Source: Flavonifractor sp. An100 | GTDB taxonomy: Bacteria; Bacillota; Clostridia; Oscillospirales; Oscillospiraceae | Direction of reading: 5' to 3' | Length of the DNA stretch: 64,000 nt | NCBI RefSeq assembly: GCF_002161175.1 | Contig: NZ_NFMA01000009.1 | Location: forward strand, 1-64,000 | Part shown: positions 1 to 6,490 of the stretch, piece by piece | Layout: each line of letters begins with the position of its first letter | Position numbering within the stretch: the first letter of the stretch is position 1 | The notes under the pieces: generated by a model | The model's database searches: none | What the model saw: only the letters and a program-made list of their open reading frames with translations | Told to the model about the DNA's origin: nothing | Translations under genes and position numbers: made by a program

Positions 1-114
1 TCTATGAGTGCTGGGTTGTTGGCACTCTTTTTGTTTATTCTACTGGCTCTGGGGTTCGCCGACAAAAATTGGTTAAATACTCCCGACAAAATATGGTCGT
101 GATCTCCCGGCGCC
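1..114. mobile_element. Probable insertion-sequence end (IS21-like) truncating the relaxase
   Basis: The relaxase family match stops after the residues FDGYKA at about position 115, and unrelated sequence follows to the window edge. That sequence has two direct repeats, CCGACAAAAATT at 59-70 and CCGACAAAATAT at 83-94, on a 24-bp period. Multiple short terminal repeats of this kind are known at IS21-family ends. The transposase genes would lie left of the window, so the assignment is an inference; a simple deletion boundary is the alternative. Confidence 0.42.
6..33 (+). terminator. Rho-independent terminator
   Basis: GAGTGC at 6-11 pairs with GCACTC at 22-27 and is followed by five T residues. 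It would stop plus-strand transcription arriving from the left, consistent with transposase genes lying outside the window. Confidence 0.5.
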
Positions 115-1245
115 AACAGCCTTGTAGCCGTCAAACACAGGCCGCGTCTTTGCATACTGCACCACCGCGCCCATGAGCTCAGAAGTTTTAGAGAGGGCCG
201 CCTCTGTGTCCCGCAGCTCCCCGGCCAGCTTGTGGGCGCGATCCACCGTCGCCTCGGTGCTGGCGGCCAGCGCGTCATAATCCATCAGATCGTGTTCCCG
301 GAGGTACTGGAGCGCGGCGGCCATCTGTTTGAGGTTGTAAACTTTGGCCCACCGCTCATAGCCGGGCCCCTTGCCCTGGGCCATGCGCTCCCTAATGTCG
401 ATAATCAGATTGACCCGCCGGGGCGGAGCTGGGCTGTCCTTCGGGAGCTCCGGGATCGGACGCTCCCCGGCAATTACCGCCCGGATGTCATCCGGATCGA
501 AACCGGGGCCCAGGGTGGATGCCCGCAGGCGGGTGTACTTATCCTGCCCAGGGGCCAGGAACGAGATCGCGCCGCCCCGCCCATGCTTCACTTGAAAGCC
601 GGACTCCTCCATAAGCCGCAGGAACGCCGGGAAGTCAGCGGGCCGTTGCCCCAGGGCCTCCACGATGGCCAGCCGCACCCGCTGTTGTGCAGAGGGCGGT
701 TTTTCCCCGATCCACTGGCCATAGTGAAGAAAGCGGCCCTTGCTGTGCTGTTTTGGATTTTGAATGACGGACAGCTCATGCTCGATGCACACCCGGTCAG
801 AGAGCCGCCGCACCGCAAAGCTGGAGCCGATGAAGTTGTGAAACTTCCGGGAACAGTCCTGGGCCGTGGAGTTGTAGTAAATGTGATTGTGAATGTGGCC
901 TTTGTCGATGTGGGTACAGACAAAGAACTGATACTTGCCCTTTGTCCAGCGCATGGCCGTTTCATAGCCGATTTTGTTGGCCTCCTCCGGCGTGACCTCA
1001 CCAGGCGGGAACGCCTGCCGGATCTGAAAGAACAGGGCCCCGCGCTCCACGGCCCGGCCCGTTTCCGCCTGGTACTGGCTCTTTGTCAGAAGAAACTCAG
1101 CCGGGGCCGACGCCGGATCGCAGAGGTAGGCAGATACGGCCCCCAGCTTTTTCGGATTGAGCCCGTAAGCAAACCGATCCTCCATTGTCTGAATAGCAGT
1201 TTTTCCCGCCGCTACCTTGTAGGGCCGGATGTAAGTTGTAGCGAT
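73..1245 (-). pseudogene. Relaxase/mobilisation nuclease, 3'-truncated and with an ATC start codon
   Basis: This is a relaxase of the MobA/VirD2 type, which nicks the transfer origin and pilots the strand during conjugation. The metal-binding three-histidine motif THIDKGHIHNH is at residues 111-121 counted from the proposed start. The family N-terminus (IATTYIRPYKV) begins at 1245, seven bases after a strong AAAGGAGG site, but the codon there is ATC. The first ATG is at 1185 and would drop 20 conserved residues. The family match ends at FDGYKA, after which 14 unrelated residues precede the stop, so the C-terminal part is lost. Given the start and tail defects it is probably non-functional. 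The family call is firm. Confidence 0.85.
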
Positions 1246-1274
1246 AGCCGCACCTCCTTTCCCAGCAGAAAAAG

Positions 1275-1304
1275 CGGGCGGCGGTCTGTTTCACCCGCCG
1301 CCCG
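1275..1304. repeat. GC-rich hairpin upstream of the relaxase
   Basis: CGGGCGGCGG and CCGCCGCCCG form perfect 10-bp arms around a short loop, directly upstream of the relaxase ribosome-binding site. There is no T-run, so it is not a standard terminator. It may influence relaxase expression. Confidence 0.5.
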
Positions 1305-1306
1305 GC

Positions 1307-1331
1307 ACCTCTGGACACTTTGTCCAGAAGT
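1307..1331. repeat. Dispersed 25-bp palindrome, copy 1
   Basis: Eight-base arms TCTGGACA and TGTCCAGA flank the loop CTT. Outer bases ACC and AGT extend the pairing imperfectly. It lies left of the hydrolase-XRE cargo. The bases that follow, tattag, nearly repeat the tatcag that follows copy 2. Confidence 0.9.
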
Positions 1332-1397
1332 ATTAGTAATCAGGTTTTCATAGAAATAACTCTATGAAATAAGGTTTATCTCTGGATTTTTTGCTAA

Positions 1398-2000
1398 CTA
1401 TCCATTTAATATGGCTGAGATTGTTTCTGGTGCATACTTATTGACTTCGTGTCCTGCACCAGGGATGATATGCAAAGTTGCTTGAGGAAGTAACGCTTTC
1501 AACTTTTTCGATGCTTTTATGTTGGCGCTATCTTTTTCGCCGCATACAATAGTGACAGGACAAGTAACCCCACTTAAATGTGAAGTGAAATCTAATGACC
1601 GCATCGAGTGTGACAGCTTAATCGTATCGCTTTTTGATAATCCCATGCTATCAAAACTCTTGCTGGGCATACAGCGGAACAAGAAATTTTGAAAATCTAT
1701 CAGGAATGTTGGTACTTTGTATTGTGCGCCGATTAAGACCAGCGATGCTACTTTATCCCCATGACGAATAGTGAAATCGAGGGCAAGCAGCGCCCCTAAT
1801 GATAAGCCACAGATATGAAGCGGCTCTGTTGCATTAGAATACTGCCGTTCCAGATCAGCCAAAATCCGAGAGTAAGATATTTCGTTCCCCGTTGCAGAAA
1901 AAAGCTCCGGGCAATCAACATTGGAAGTTGAAAGTTGACGAACTACCTCTTTCCAATCTTGCGCTGTTTGTCCCAACCCGTGTAGAAGAACTGTTTTCAT
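1398..2000 (-). CDS. Alpha/beta-fold hydrolase
   Basis: A 200-residue serine hydrolase of the alpha/beta fold. It has the oxyanion-type HGLG at 7-10, the nucleophile elbow GLSLG with Ser67, and likely acid Asp157 and base His184. Substrate cannot be told; it is a compact single-domain form with a short lid. The ATG overlaps the stop of the upstream XRE gene by four bases, indicating translational coupling. Base composition is clearly more AT-rich than the surrounding element, and the pair is bracketed by two palindrome copies, so it looks like acquired cargo. It has no signal peptide and is probably cytoplasmic. Confidence 0.85.
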   Translation of the reverse strand: MKTVLLHGLGQTAQDWKEVVRQLSTSNVDCPELFSATGNEISYSRILADLERQYSNATEPLHICGLSLGALLALDFTIRHGDKVASLVLIGAQYKVPTFLIDFQNFLFRCMPSKSFDSMGLSKSDTIKLSHSMRSLDFTSHLSGVTCPVTIVCGEKDSANIKASKKLKALLPQATLHIIPGAGHEVNKYAPETISAILNG

Positions 2001-2800
2001 TTTTTGTCTGTGGCATCCCCTTTCTTATGATAATGCAAATAATCTACCCCAAAGCATACAAGAGAAAGCGCAAGAGTGATCCCGCTGTTGAATATGTCAG
2101 ATGTAAAATCAAATTGGACTTGTGGCAAAAAGTAAGCTGAAATATGGGTAATCGCAATCGGTACTGGTATCAAAACCAGCAGGGCAAAACCAAATGCCCG
2201 CCACAAATTTTTCCTGCACTTGCGGAAAATCCCGTATATTATCCAGATAGCGGCAATCGCAATCAGCGTTATGCAAATGCCCAACGTAAATATAACTGAC
2301 TTATTCAATAGCAGGGACAAGATTGCCAGTAGTGGAATAGGGATGGCACTGACTACAACTAAGGTTTTCAAAACGATCTTTGTTCTGGAAATCAGACTTG
2401 GAAGTAACATAAGCCATGCAGCTATGATTGAAACAGCGGCAATCAATGACCATGACAACCTGTCCGAAGTAAAGTAGTCACAGATCAGGCATACGCAGCC
2501 AGCAATCAATGCTGACGCAGAAACGATTACCAAAACAATACGCTTGCCTCTTTCAGATAAACGATAACTACGCTTCTTATAAGGTAACTCGTCTGGTTCG
2601 GTCATTTCATCTTTAATAAGATAATCAGAGGACACATTGAAAATGTCGCTAAGCTGGGCTATAAAATCCAAATCAGGGGTCGATTGTCCCAATTCCCATT
2701 TTGAGATCGTCTGTCGTGTAACCGTTACCTTTTCAGCGAGTGCCTCTTGTGAAAGCCCTCGTTGCTTTCTTAATTTTTGTATTTTCTCTCCGATGGCCAT
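1997..2800 (-). CDS. XRE-family regulator with C-terminal membrane domain
   Basis: The start is the ATG at 2800, eight bases after AGGAGG; the longer frame to 2893 has no ribosome-binding site. Residues 1-60 form a classic XRE helix-turn-helix (QEALAEKVTVTRQTISKWELG). About six hydrophobic segments follow between residues 80 and 260, with no recognised enzymatic domain. Such membrane-tethered XRE proteins usually control an adjacent gene in response to a membrane signal, here presumably the overlapping hydrolase. AT-rich like its partner and unlike the rest of the element. Confidence 0.85.
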   Translation of the reverse strand: MAIGEKIQKLRKQRGLSQEALAEKVTVTRQTISKWELGQSTPDLDFIAQLSDIFNVSSDYLIKDEMTEPDELPYKKRSYRLSERGKRIVLVIVSASALIAGCVCLICDYFTSDRLSWSLIAAVSIIAAWLMLLPSLISRTKIVLKTLVVVSAIPIPLLAILSLLLNKSVIFTLGICITLIAIAAIWIIYGIFRKCRKNLWRAFGFALLVLIPVPIAITHISAYFLPQVQFDFTSDIFNSGITLALSLVCFGVDYLHYHKKGDATDKK

Positions 2801-2962
2801 ATTATTGTTTCCTCCTGCCTTGCTGTTTGATTTGAGAAAATCATAACAAACAAGGCTCTCTATTTCTACCAACACAAACGGGAACCGCCGCAATGAACCG
2901 TTGCAAAGGCGATTTTTACTTGCTCAAATAATATATCATGCTAATTTGAACCTGTCTATGTA

Positions 2963-2987
2963 ACCTCTGGACACTTTGTTCATAAGT
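2963..2987. repeat. Dispersed 25-bp palindrome, copy 2 (degenerate)
   Basis: The left arm TCTGGACA is intact and the right arm is changed to TGTTCATA. It lies immediately after the stop codon of the CD1845-family gene, on the right border of the XRE-hydrolase cargo. Confidence 0.85.
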
Positions 2988-2988
2988 A

Positions 2989-3279
2989 TCAGCTCGCCAT
3001 AAAGTCCATCGCCGCATACTTCACACCATGCAGCCGCTCCACCAGCCAGCCGCCCAGGGCCGGGAGCCCAAAGGGGGAAACCAGGAACGCCAGCACAAAC
3101 ATGGCGATGCAGCCTACTGTCTGCCCGGCCAGCAGGCAGAGGATCGCCAGCAGGGACAGGCCCACACAAGCCACAATGCACACCGCCCCCGCCACGCAGG
3201 ACAGGAACGTAAGCACCGCCACAATGAGGATCAGGGCCAGGACAAAGGGAGCCGCGATGATTTTTAAGATTGTCCGCAT
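2989..3279 (-). CDS. CD1845-family small membrane protein
   Basis: A 96-residue, very hydrophobic protein with membrane segments at roughly 8-30, 33-52 and 55-75. The tail LVSPFGLPALGGWLVERL is characteristic of the CD1845 family, found next to relaxase genes in Tn1549-like elements. Its role in transfer is not established. The start ATG follows a GGAGGT site. It should be adjacent to the relaxase, but a 1.6-kb cargo now separates them. Confidence 0.8.
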   Translation of the reverse strand: MRTILKIIAAPFVLALILIVAVLTFLSCVAGAVCIVACVGLSLLAILCLLAGQTVGCIAMFVLAFLVSPFGLPALGGWLVERLHGVKYAAMDFMAS

Positions 3280-3362
3280 CGTTCATACCTCCTACAAAAA
3301 GTTCGTTGTTTGCCTCTATATGTATATTATAACTCCGCAGGAGGGGGCCAACAAGGATGCCT

Positions 3363-3409
3363 CGGCTATCCCCACCTCTGGACAAAATGTCCAGAAGTCG
3401 AGATAGCCG
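3363..3409. repeat. Palindrome copy 3 inside a longer stem
   Basis: The palindrome proper is 3374-3398 (TCTGGACA, loop AAA, TGTCCAGA). It sits inside a second perfect inverted repeat, CGGCTATC at 3363-3370 and GATAGCCG at 3402-3409, giving a composite hairpin just downstream of mobC. Confidence 0.85.
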
Positions 3410-3437
3410 GGGAACGGCAAAACCGCTCCCCGGCAGG

Positions 3438-3785
3438 TCAGAGCCGCACGATGGCAGAGAGCTTTTCCAACAGATCGTAAAGGGGCCGCCACAGCTTTTC
3501 ATAGTCCCGTTGCAGAGCTTTGATCTCCTCCGGGTAAATGCCGCCGTAGGTATTCGCCTGGATCGCCACCTGGTTTAGATTGTTGGAGCACCGCCGCTGG
3601 AGCGACACCAGCTCCTGGACGGGTGACAGGTCAACATGGAGCACATACCCATTGAGGGCCATTTTCCGCATATACGCCCCCATGTTGCGGATGCCCGCCT
3701 CGGCCATACGTTCCCGGATCAGCGCCTGCTCTTCTTCAGACACCATCACATGGAGATGGATGGGGCGGCGGCGTTTCTTTGTCAC
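3438..3785 (-). CDS. mobC: MobC-like relaxosome protein
   Basis: A 115-residue basic protein of the MobC/relaxosome type, which helps the relaxase recognise and melt the transfer origin. The first ~45 residues resemble a ribbon-helix-helix module (MVSEEEQALIRERMAEAGIR). The following NLNQVAIQANTYGGIY segment is the MobC signature. It starts with GTG, overlapping the stop of the upstream 54-residue gene. It is full length for the family, so with a severely damaged relaxase it could at best assist a partner in trans. Confidence 0.85.
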   Translation of the reverse strand: MTKKRRRPIHLHVMVSEEEQALIRERMAEAGIRNMGAYMRKMALNGYVLHVDLSPVQELVSLQRRCSNNLNQVAIQANTYGGIYPEEIKALQRDYEKLWRPLYDLLEKLSAIVRL

Positions 3786-3946
3786 CGCTCCTCCCGTTCC
3801 AGGCTCCGGTAGGCGCGGGGCGGTTCCTTTACCTTGTCCAGCGCCTTTTCCCGTTCCGGGGGCTGGGCGGGGATCGGCGTATTGAATACCCCGGAGAGCC
3901 GCAGGGCCTCCTGGTTGGCAAAATCCTGTTCACGCTTCTTTTCCAT
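3782..3946 (-). CDS. Small ICE protein of unknown function
   Basis: A 54-residue frame starting MEKKREQDFANQEALRLSG, with ATG at 3946 behind an AGGAGG site. It ends in GTGA overlapping the mobC start, so it is translationally coupled to mobC. It is charged, has no membrane segment and contains no cysteines. A small gene at this position is usual in related elements, but no function is known to me. Confidence 0.7.
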   Translation of the reverse strand: MEKKREQDFANQEALRLSGVFNTPIPAQPPEREKALDKVKEPPRAYRSLEREER

Positions 3947-3956
3947 AACAGTCCTC

Positions 3957-4739
3957 CTATCTGTCGCCCCGGTCAGGGGCTTTCTTTTTTGGCCCGTCCA
4001 GGGCCCGGTGTTCCTGGGCCTCCTTTTGCGCCGCTTTCAGTTGTTCCGCAATCGGGGGCTGGCGTTTGGCCTCCTTATGAGCTCGCGCCGCCTCCTGGCG
4101 TTCCACGCCACGGGCAAAGCTGGCCAGTTGCTCCGGGGTGATGTATTCTTTCACCACATAGCTGCCGAAGTCAGGGTAAAACCACGTCAGCCGTTTTTGA
4201 TCCGGGATGCGGTGAGCGTCCTCCCATTTTCCCACCACCTGAGCCTGGGCGTCCATCTGCCGCCGAATATCCAGGTTATTACGGGAGGGCCGGAGCTCAT
4301 AGTCCTGCATTTCCCGTTCCGTCAGGGGATGGGCATAGGTGATGGCTCCCCACGCCTGGAACGCCTCACCCGTCACTTGCTGGCGGGTAAAGTATAAATC
4401 CATGTGGACAGGGCGGTTAAAGTAGCTGTTCGGGTAAGTGCCGATGTCGATAGGCCGCTGGGTGGAGTAGTACAGATAGGTTTCCTTGTCCGGGGCCTGT
4501 TCCACTTCCTGCACATGGTAACGCCGCTGGTAGTCCTCGGCCCGGTTGAGTAAGTCCCGTTCCGCCATATCCGGCTCATTCATATAGTGGCCCCAAAAGT
4601 AATTCCGCTGGCCGTCCTGCTCGTTAAACCGCCACGTCACATAGGGATTAGGGGCCCTGCTATTTTCCCCCAGGGCAAAACCGCATTGATTGTCAAACAG
4701 GATCGTGCGGCGGATCACATAGCCTTGATTTTCTTCCAG
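3957..4739 (-). CDS. Uncharacterised conjugative-element protein
   Basis: About 260 residues, soluble, with a charged C-terminal tail (residues ~215-260, rich in K/E/R) and a tyrosine- and aromatic-rich core (YPNSYFNRPVHMDLYF). The first possible GTG is at 4718. The ribosome-binding site AAGGAGGTG, however, is placed for the in-frame CTG at 4739, which adds LEENQGY. I therefore take CTG as the likely start. It lies in the mobilisation operon just upstream of the small gene and mobC. I recognise the family only as an accessory gene of Tn1549-like elements and assign no function. Confidence 0.65.
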   Translation of the reverse strand: MEENQGYVIRRTILFDNQCGFALGENSRAPNPYVTWRFNEQDGQRNYFWGHYMNEPDMAERDLLNRAEDYQRRYHVQEVEQAPDKETYLYYSTQRPIDIGTYPNSYFNRPVHMDLYFTRQQVTGEAFQAWGAITYAHPLTEREMQDYELRPSRNNLDIRRQMDAQAQVVGKWEDAHRIPDQKRLTWFYPDFGSYVVKEYITPEQLASFARGVERQEAARAHKEAKRQPPIAEQLKAAQKEAQEHRALDGPKKKAPDRGDR

Positions 4740-4760
4740 AATAACACCTCCTTAGATGCC

Positions 4761-4795
4761 CCGCCACCTCTGGACAAAGTGTCCAGAAGCGGCGG
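4761..4795. repeat. Palindrome copy 4 with outer stem
   Basis: The palindrome is 4766-4790 (TCTGGACA, loop AAG, TGTCCAGA). CCGCC at 4761-4765 and GGCGG at 4791-4795 extend it. It is intergenic, between the 122-residue and ~260-residue genes. Confidence 0.85.
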
Positions 4796-4902
4796 AGGTA
4801 GATGTGGAAAGCATTTGAGCAAAATAAGGGCAGGCCATAGAAAGATACGGCCCACCCCCAAAAGGGCCCCGGAAAGCCTTGTAATCAGCGGGTTTTGGGG
4901 GC

Positions 4903-5271
4903 CTAATTGTCAACGCCCCAGCCCCGCTTTTTCCGCATATATTCCCGCTGTTGTCGGCGGTGGGCTTTCTTTGCACAGACCGCCGAGCAGTAAGCCTGCC
5001 GCCGATCCGGGGCAACGGGCCCGCCGCAGATAGGGCAAATCTTAAAATCCGGCCTGGGCCCCTCGGTCAAAAGGGCGGCCTCCAGCGCCGGATCGAGGGG
5101 CAGCACCGCCTCCCGAAAGTAGCGGCACAGCGCCCCCGTCCAGCATTTCCCGAACATATAGCACTCACAGTCCAGGGGCAGGCAGCCGCACTCCCGGTCA
5201 TAGTTGGCACACCATTTTGTCACCAGGGCGCGGATCGCCCGTTTTTCCTCGCGTGTCAGTTCACGGGCCAA
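4903..5271 (-). CDS. Cysteine-rich VLP-domain protein
   Basis: A 122-residue protein with eleven cysteines. Residues 10-60 match the Cys-rich VLP module (WCANYDRECGCLPLDCECYM, then AVLPLDP). The C-terminal half has a zinc-ribbon pattern, C79-x2-C82 and C95-x3-C99, followed by a basic tail. It starts at a TTG five bases after GGAGGTGA; that site overlaps the end of the upstream 57-residue gene. A metal-binding or nucleic-acid-binding role is plausible but unproven. The family is typical of this class of element. Confidence 0.8.
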   Translation of the reverse strand: MARELTREEKRAIRALVTKWCANYDRECGCLPLDCECYMFGKCWTGALCRYFREAVLPLDPALEAALLTEGPRPDFKICPICGGPVAPDRRQAYCSAVCAKKAHRRQQREYMRKKRGWGVDN

Positions 5272-5275
5272 GCCG

Positions 5276-5449
5276 TCACCTCCCGCCAGCCGGGGCCATA
5301 AGCTCCCGGTAGCAGGACACGCAGCCGATCCCGCGCCAGTAGGGACACCCGGAGCACCGGGAGCCCCTGGGCGGCTTTGCCGGGGCCGGAGCCTGGGGGC
5401 GGGGCTTCTGCTGCATCATCTTTTCATAGGGGCTGTTGGTAAACCTCAT
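5276..5449 (-). CDS. Small protein with paired CxxC motifs
   Basis: A 57-residue frame, ATG at 5449 overlapping the DUF4366 stop as ATGA. The N-terminal half is proline-rich. The C-terminal half carries C32-x2-C35 and C43-x2-C46, a likely zinc knuckle. It ends a few bases before the TTG start of the VLP-domain gene, so it belongs to one translationally coupled operon. Confidence 0.7.
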   Translation of the reverse strand: MRFTNSPYEKMMQQKPRPQAPAPAKPPRGSRCSGCPYWRGIGCVSCYRELMAPAGGR

Positions 5450-6225
5450 TTGTCCGCCTCCTCTCTGTCATCGTCCTCCTCGTCCCAGGGCGGGCCGTCA
5501 TCGTCCTCGTCCCCGTAGCCGTCCGGCTCGTCATAGTCCGTGAGCTCGTCGCCGTAGTCCTCCTGGGGCGCGGCGGCTTTCTGCTGTTTGGGGCGCAGCA
5601 CCTTGAAATAGAACGCTGCTCCGCCGCCCACCAGGGCCACGGCCAGCACCGCCAGGAGCATCCCCGTGTTGCCACCCGTTTTCGGCTCGGCCTCCTCCGG
5701 GGCGGGCTCCTCGGTTTCCGTGGGCTCCGGCTCAACACCCACGCACTTGCTCATATTGACAGAGCAGACGGCACAATCCGTATTGACGGCCCCTGCCTCG
5801 CATTTTTCAGAGCAGGAGCACACCGCCTGTTCCACGCCAGCGGCCTCCGCCGCAGCCAGCAGATCAGCCTCATCCACAACGCTGAAAAAGTAGGTTTCGT
5901 ACTGTTCGCCCTCTTCGTCCACGGGCTTGTCATAGTCAATGACGATATAGAACGTATTGCCGCCGCTGGTCTGGACGGTAATAAACTGCTTGTTGGTGTG
6001 CTCGTCATAGAGCAGATCGCGGGTCACAAGGTTGCCCTCCTCCGAAAAGCCCTCGCCGGGCTCAATGGTGGGCTCCGGGGCGGGAGTTTCCTCCGTCATG
6101 GTGGGATCGCCGTAGTCCGCGCCCTCGCCGCCGTCCGCGTAGGCATACGCCGGGACACTAAAGCCGCATAAAAGAACGACGGCGCAGAGCGCCGCCGCCA
6201 TCACCTGAAAGCGTTTCATCTTCAA
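5446..6225 (-). CDS. DUF4366/CD1107-family mobile-element surface protein
   Basis: About 259 residues with a signal peptide (1-28, ending AYA), an extracytoplasmic region with cysteines at 136-161 (CSCSEKC, CAVC), a membrane anchor near 188-207, and a strongly acidic cytoplasmic tail. This layout is that of the DUF4366 or CD1107 family linked to the conjugation module. The first start, TTG at 6225, overlaps the DUF4315 stop; the ATG at 6219 gives MKRFQVMAAAL and is the more likely start. Its function is unknown; location next to the C40 peptidase suggests a cell-surface role in transfer. Confidence 0.85.
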   Translation of the reverse strand: MKMKRFQVMAAALCAVVLLCGFSVPAYAYADGGEGADYGDPTMTEETPAPEPTIEPGEGFSEEGNLVTRDLLYDEHTNKQFITVQTSGGNTFYIVIDYDKPVDEEGEQYETYFFSVVDEADLLAAAEAAGVEQAVCSCSEKCEAGAVNTDCAVCSVNMSKCVGVEPEPTETEEPAPEEAEPKTGGNTGMLLAVLAVALVGGGAAFYFKVLRPKQQKAAAPQEDYGDELTDYDEPDGYGDEDDDGPPWDEEDDDREEADK

Positions 6226-6476
6226 TTTTCCTCCTTTCCGCCGTCCTCGGACTTCTGGACACTTTGTCCAGAGGTGCCGCCGTCCCGGAGCCGCTGGAGC
6301 ACCAGGGGCAGCTCCTCCAGGGAAACGCTCATGCCCCGCACGATGTCCACGATCTCCTCGTTTTCCGCCTCCCGGTGCTTTTGCTCCAGTTCTTTCAGCC
6401 GGGCCTGCTGTTCGCTGATTTTGGCCTTGACCTTATCAATCTCGGCCTGGATTTTTTGGCTTTTGCTTGCCGCCAT
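6222..6476 (-). CDS. DUF4315-family protein
   Basis: 84 residues from the ATG at 6476, which follows AAGGAGG; the longer open frame has no site. Residues 5-45 form a predicted coiled coil (KIQAEIDKVKAKISEQQARL). The short conserved IVRGMSVSLEEL segment follows. The last 20 residues include TSGQSVQK, which is the translated product of palindrome copy 5, so the C-terminus has been rewritten by the repeat. It is coupled to the DUF4366 gene. Function unknown. Confidence 0.8.
   Translation of the reverse strand: MAASKSQKIQAEIDKVKAKISEQQARLKELEQKHREAENEEIVDIVRGMSVSLEELPLVLQRLRDGGTSGQSVQKSEDGGKEEN
6251..6275. repeat. Palindrome copy 5, inside DUF4315 reading frame
   Basis: TCTGGACA, loop CTT, TGTCCAGA, with ACT and GGT outside. 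On the minus strand it reads TSGQSVQK in frame near the C-terminus of the DUF4315 protein. Confidence 0.9.
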
Positions 6477-6490
6477 AGATAACCTCCTTG

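Noticed and set aside
232-1353. 373-codon plus-strand open frame
   Set aside because: Antisense to the relaxase, which has clear catalytic motifs.
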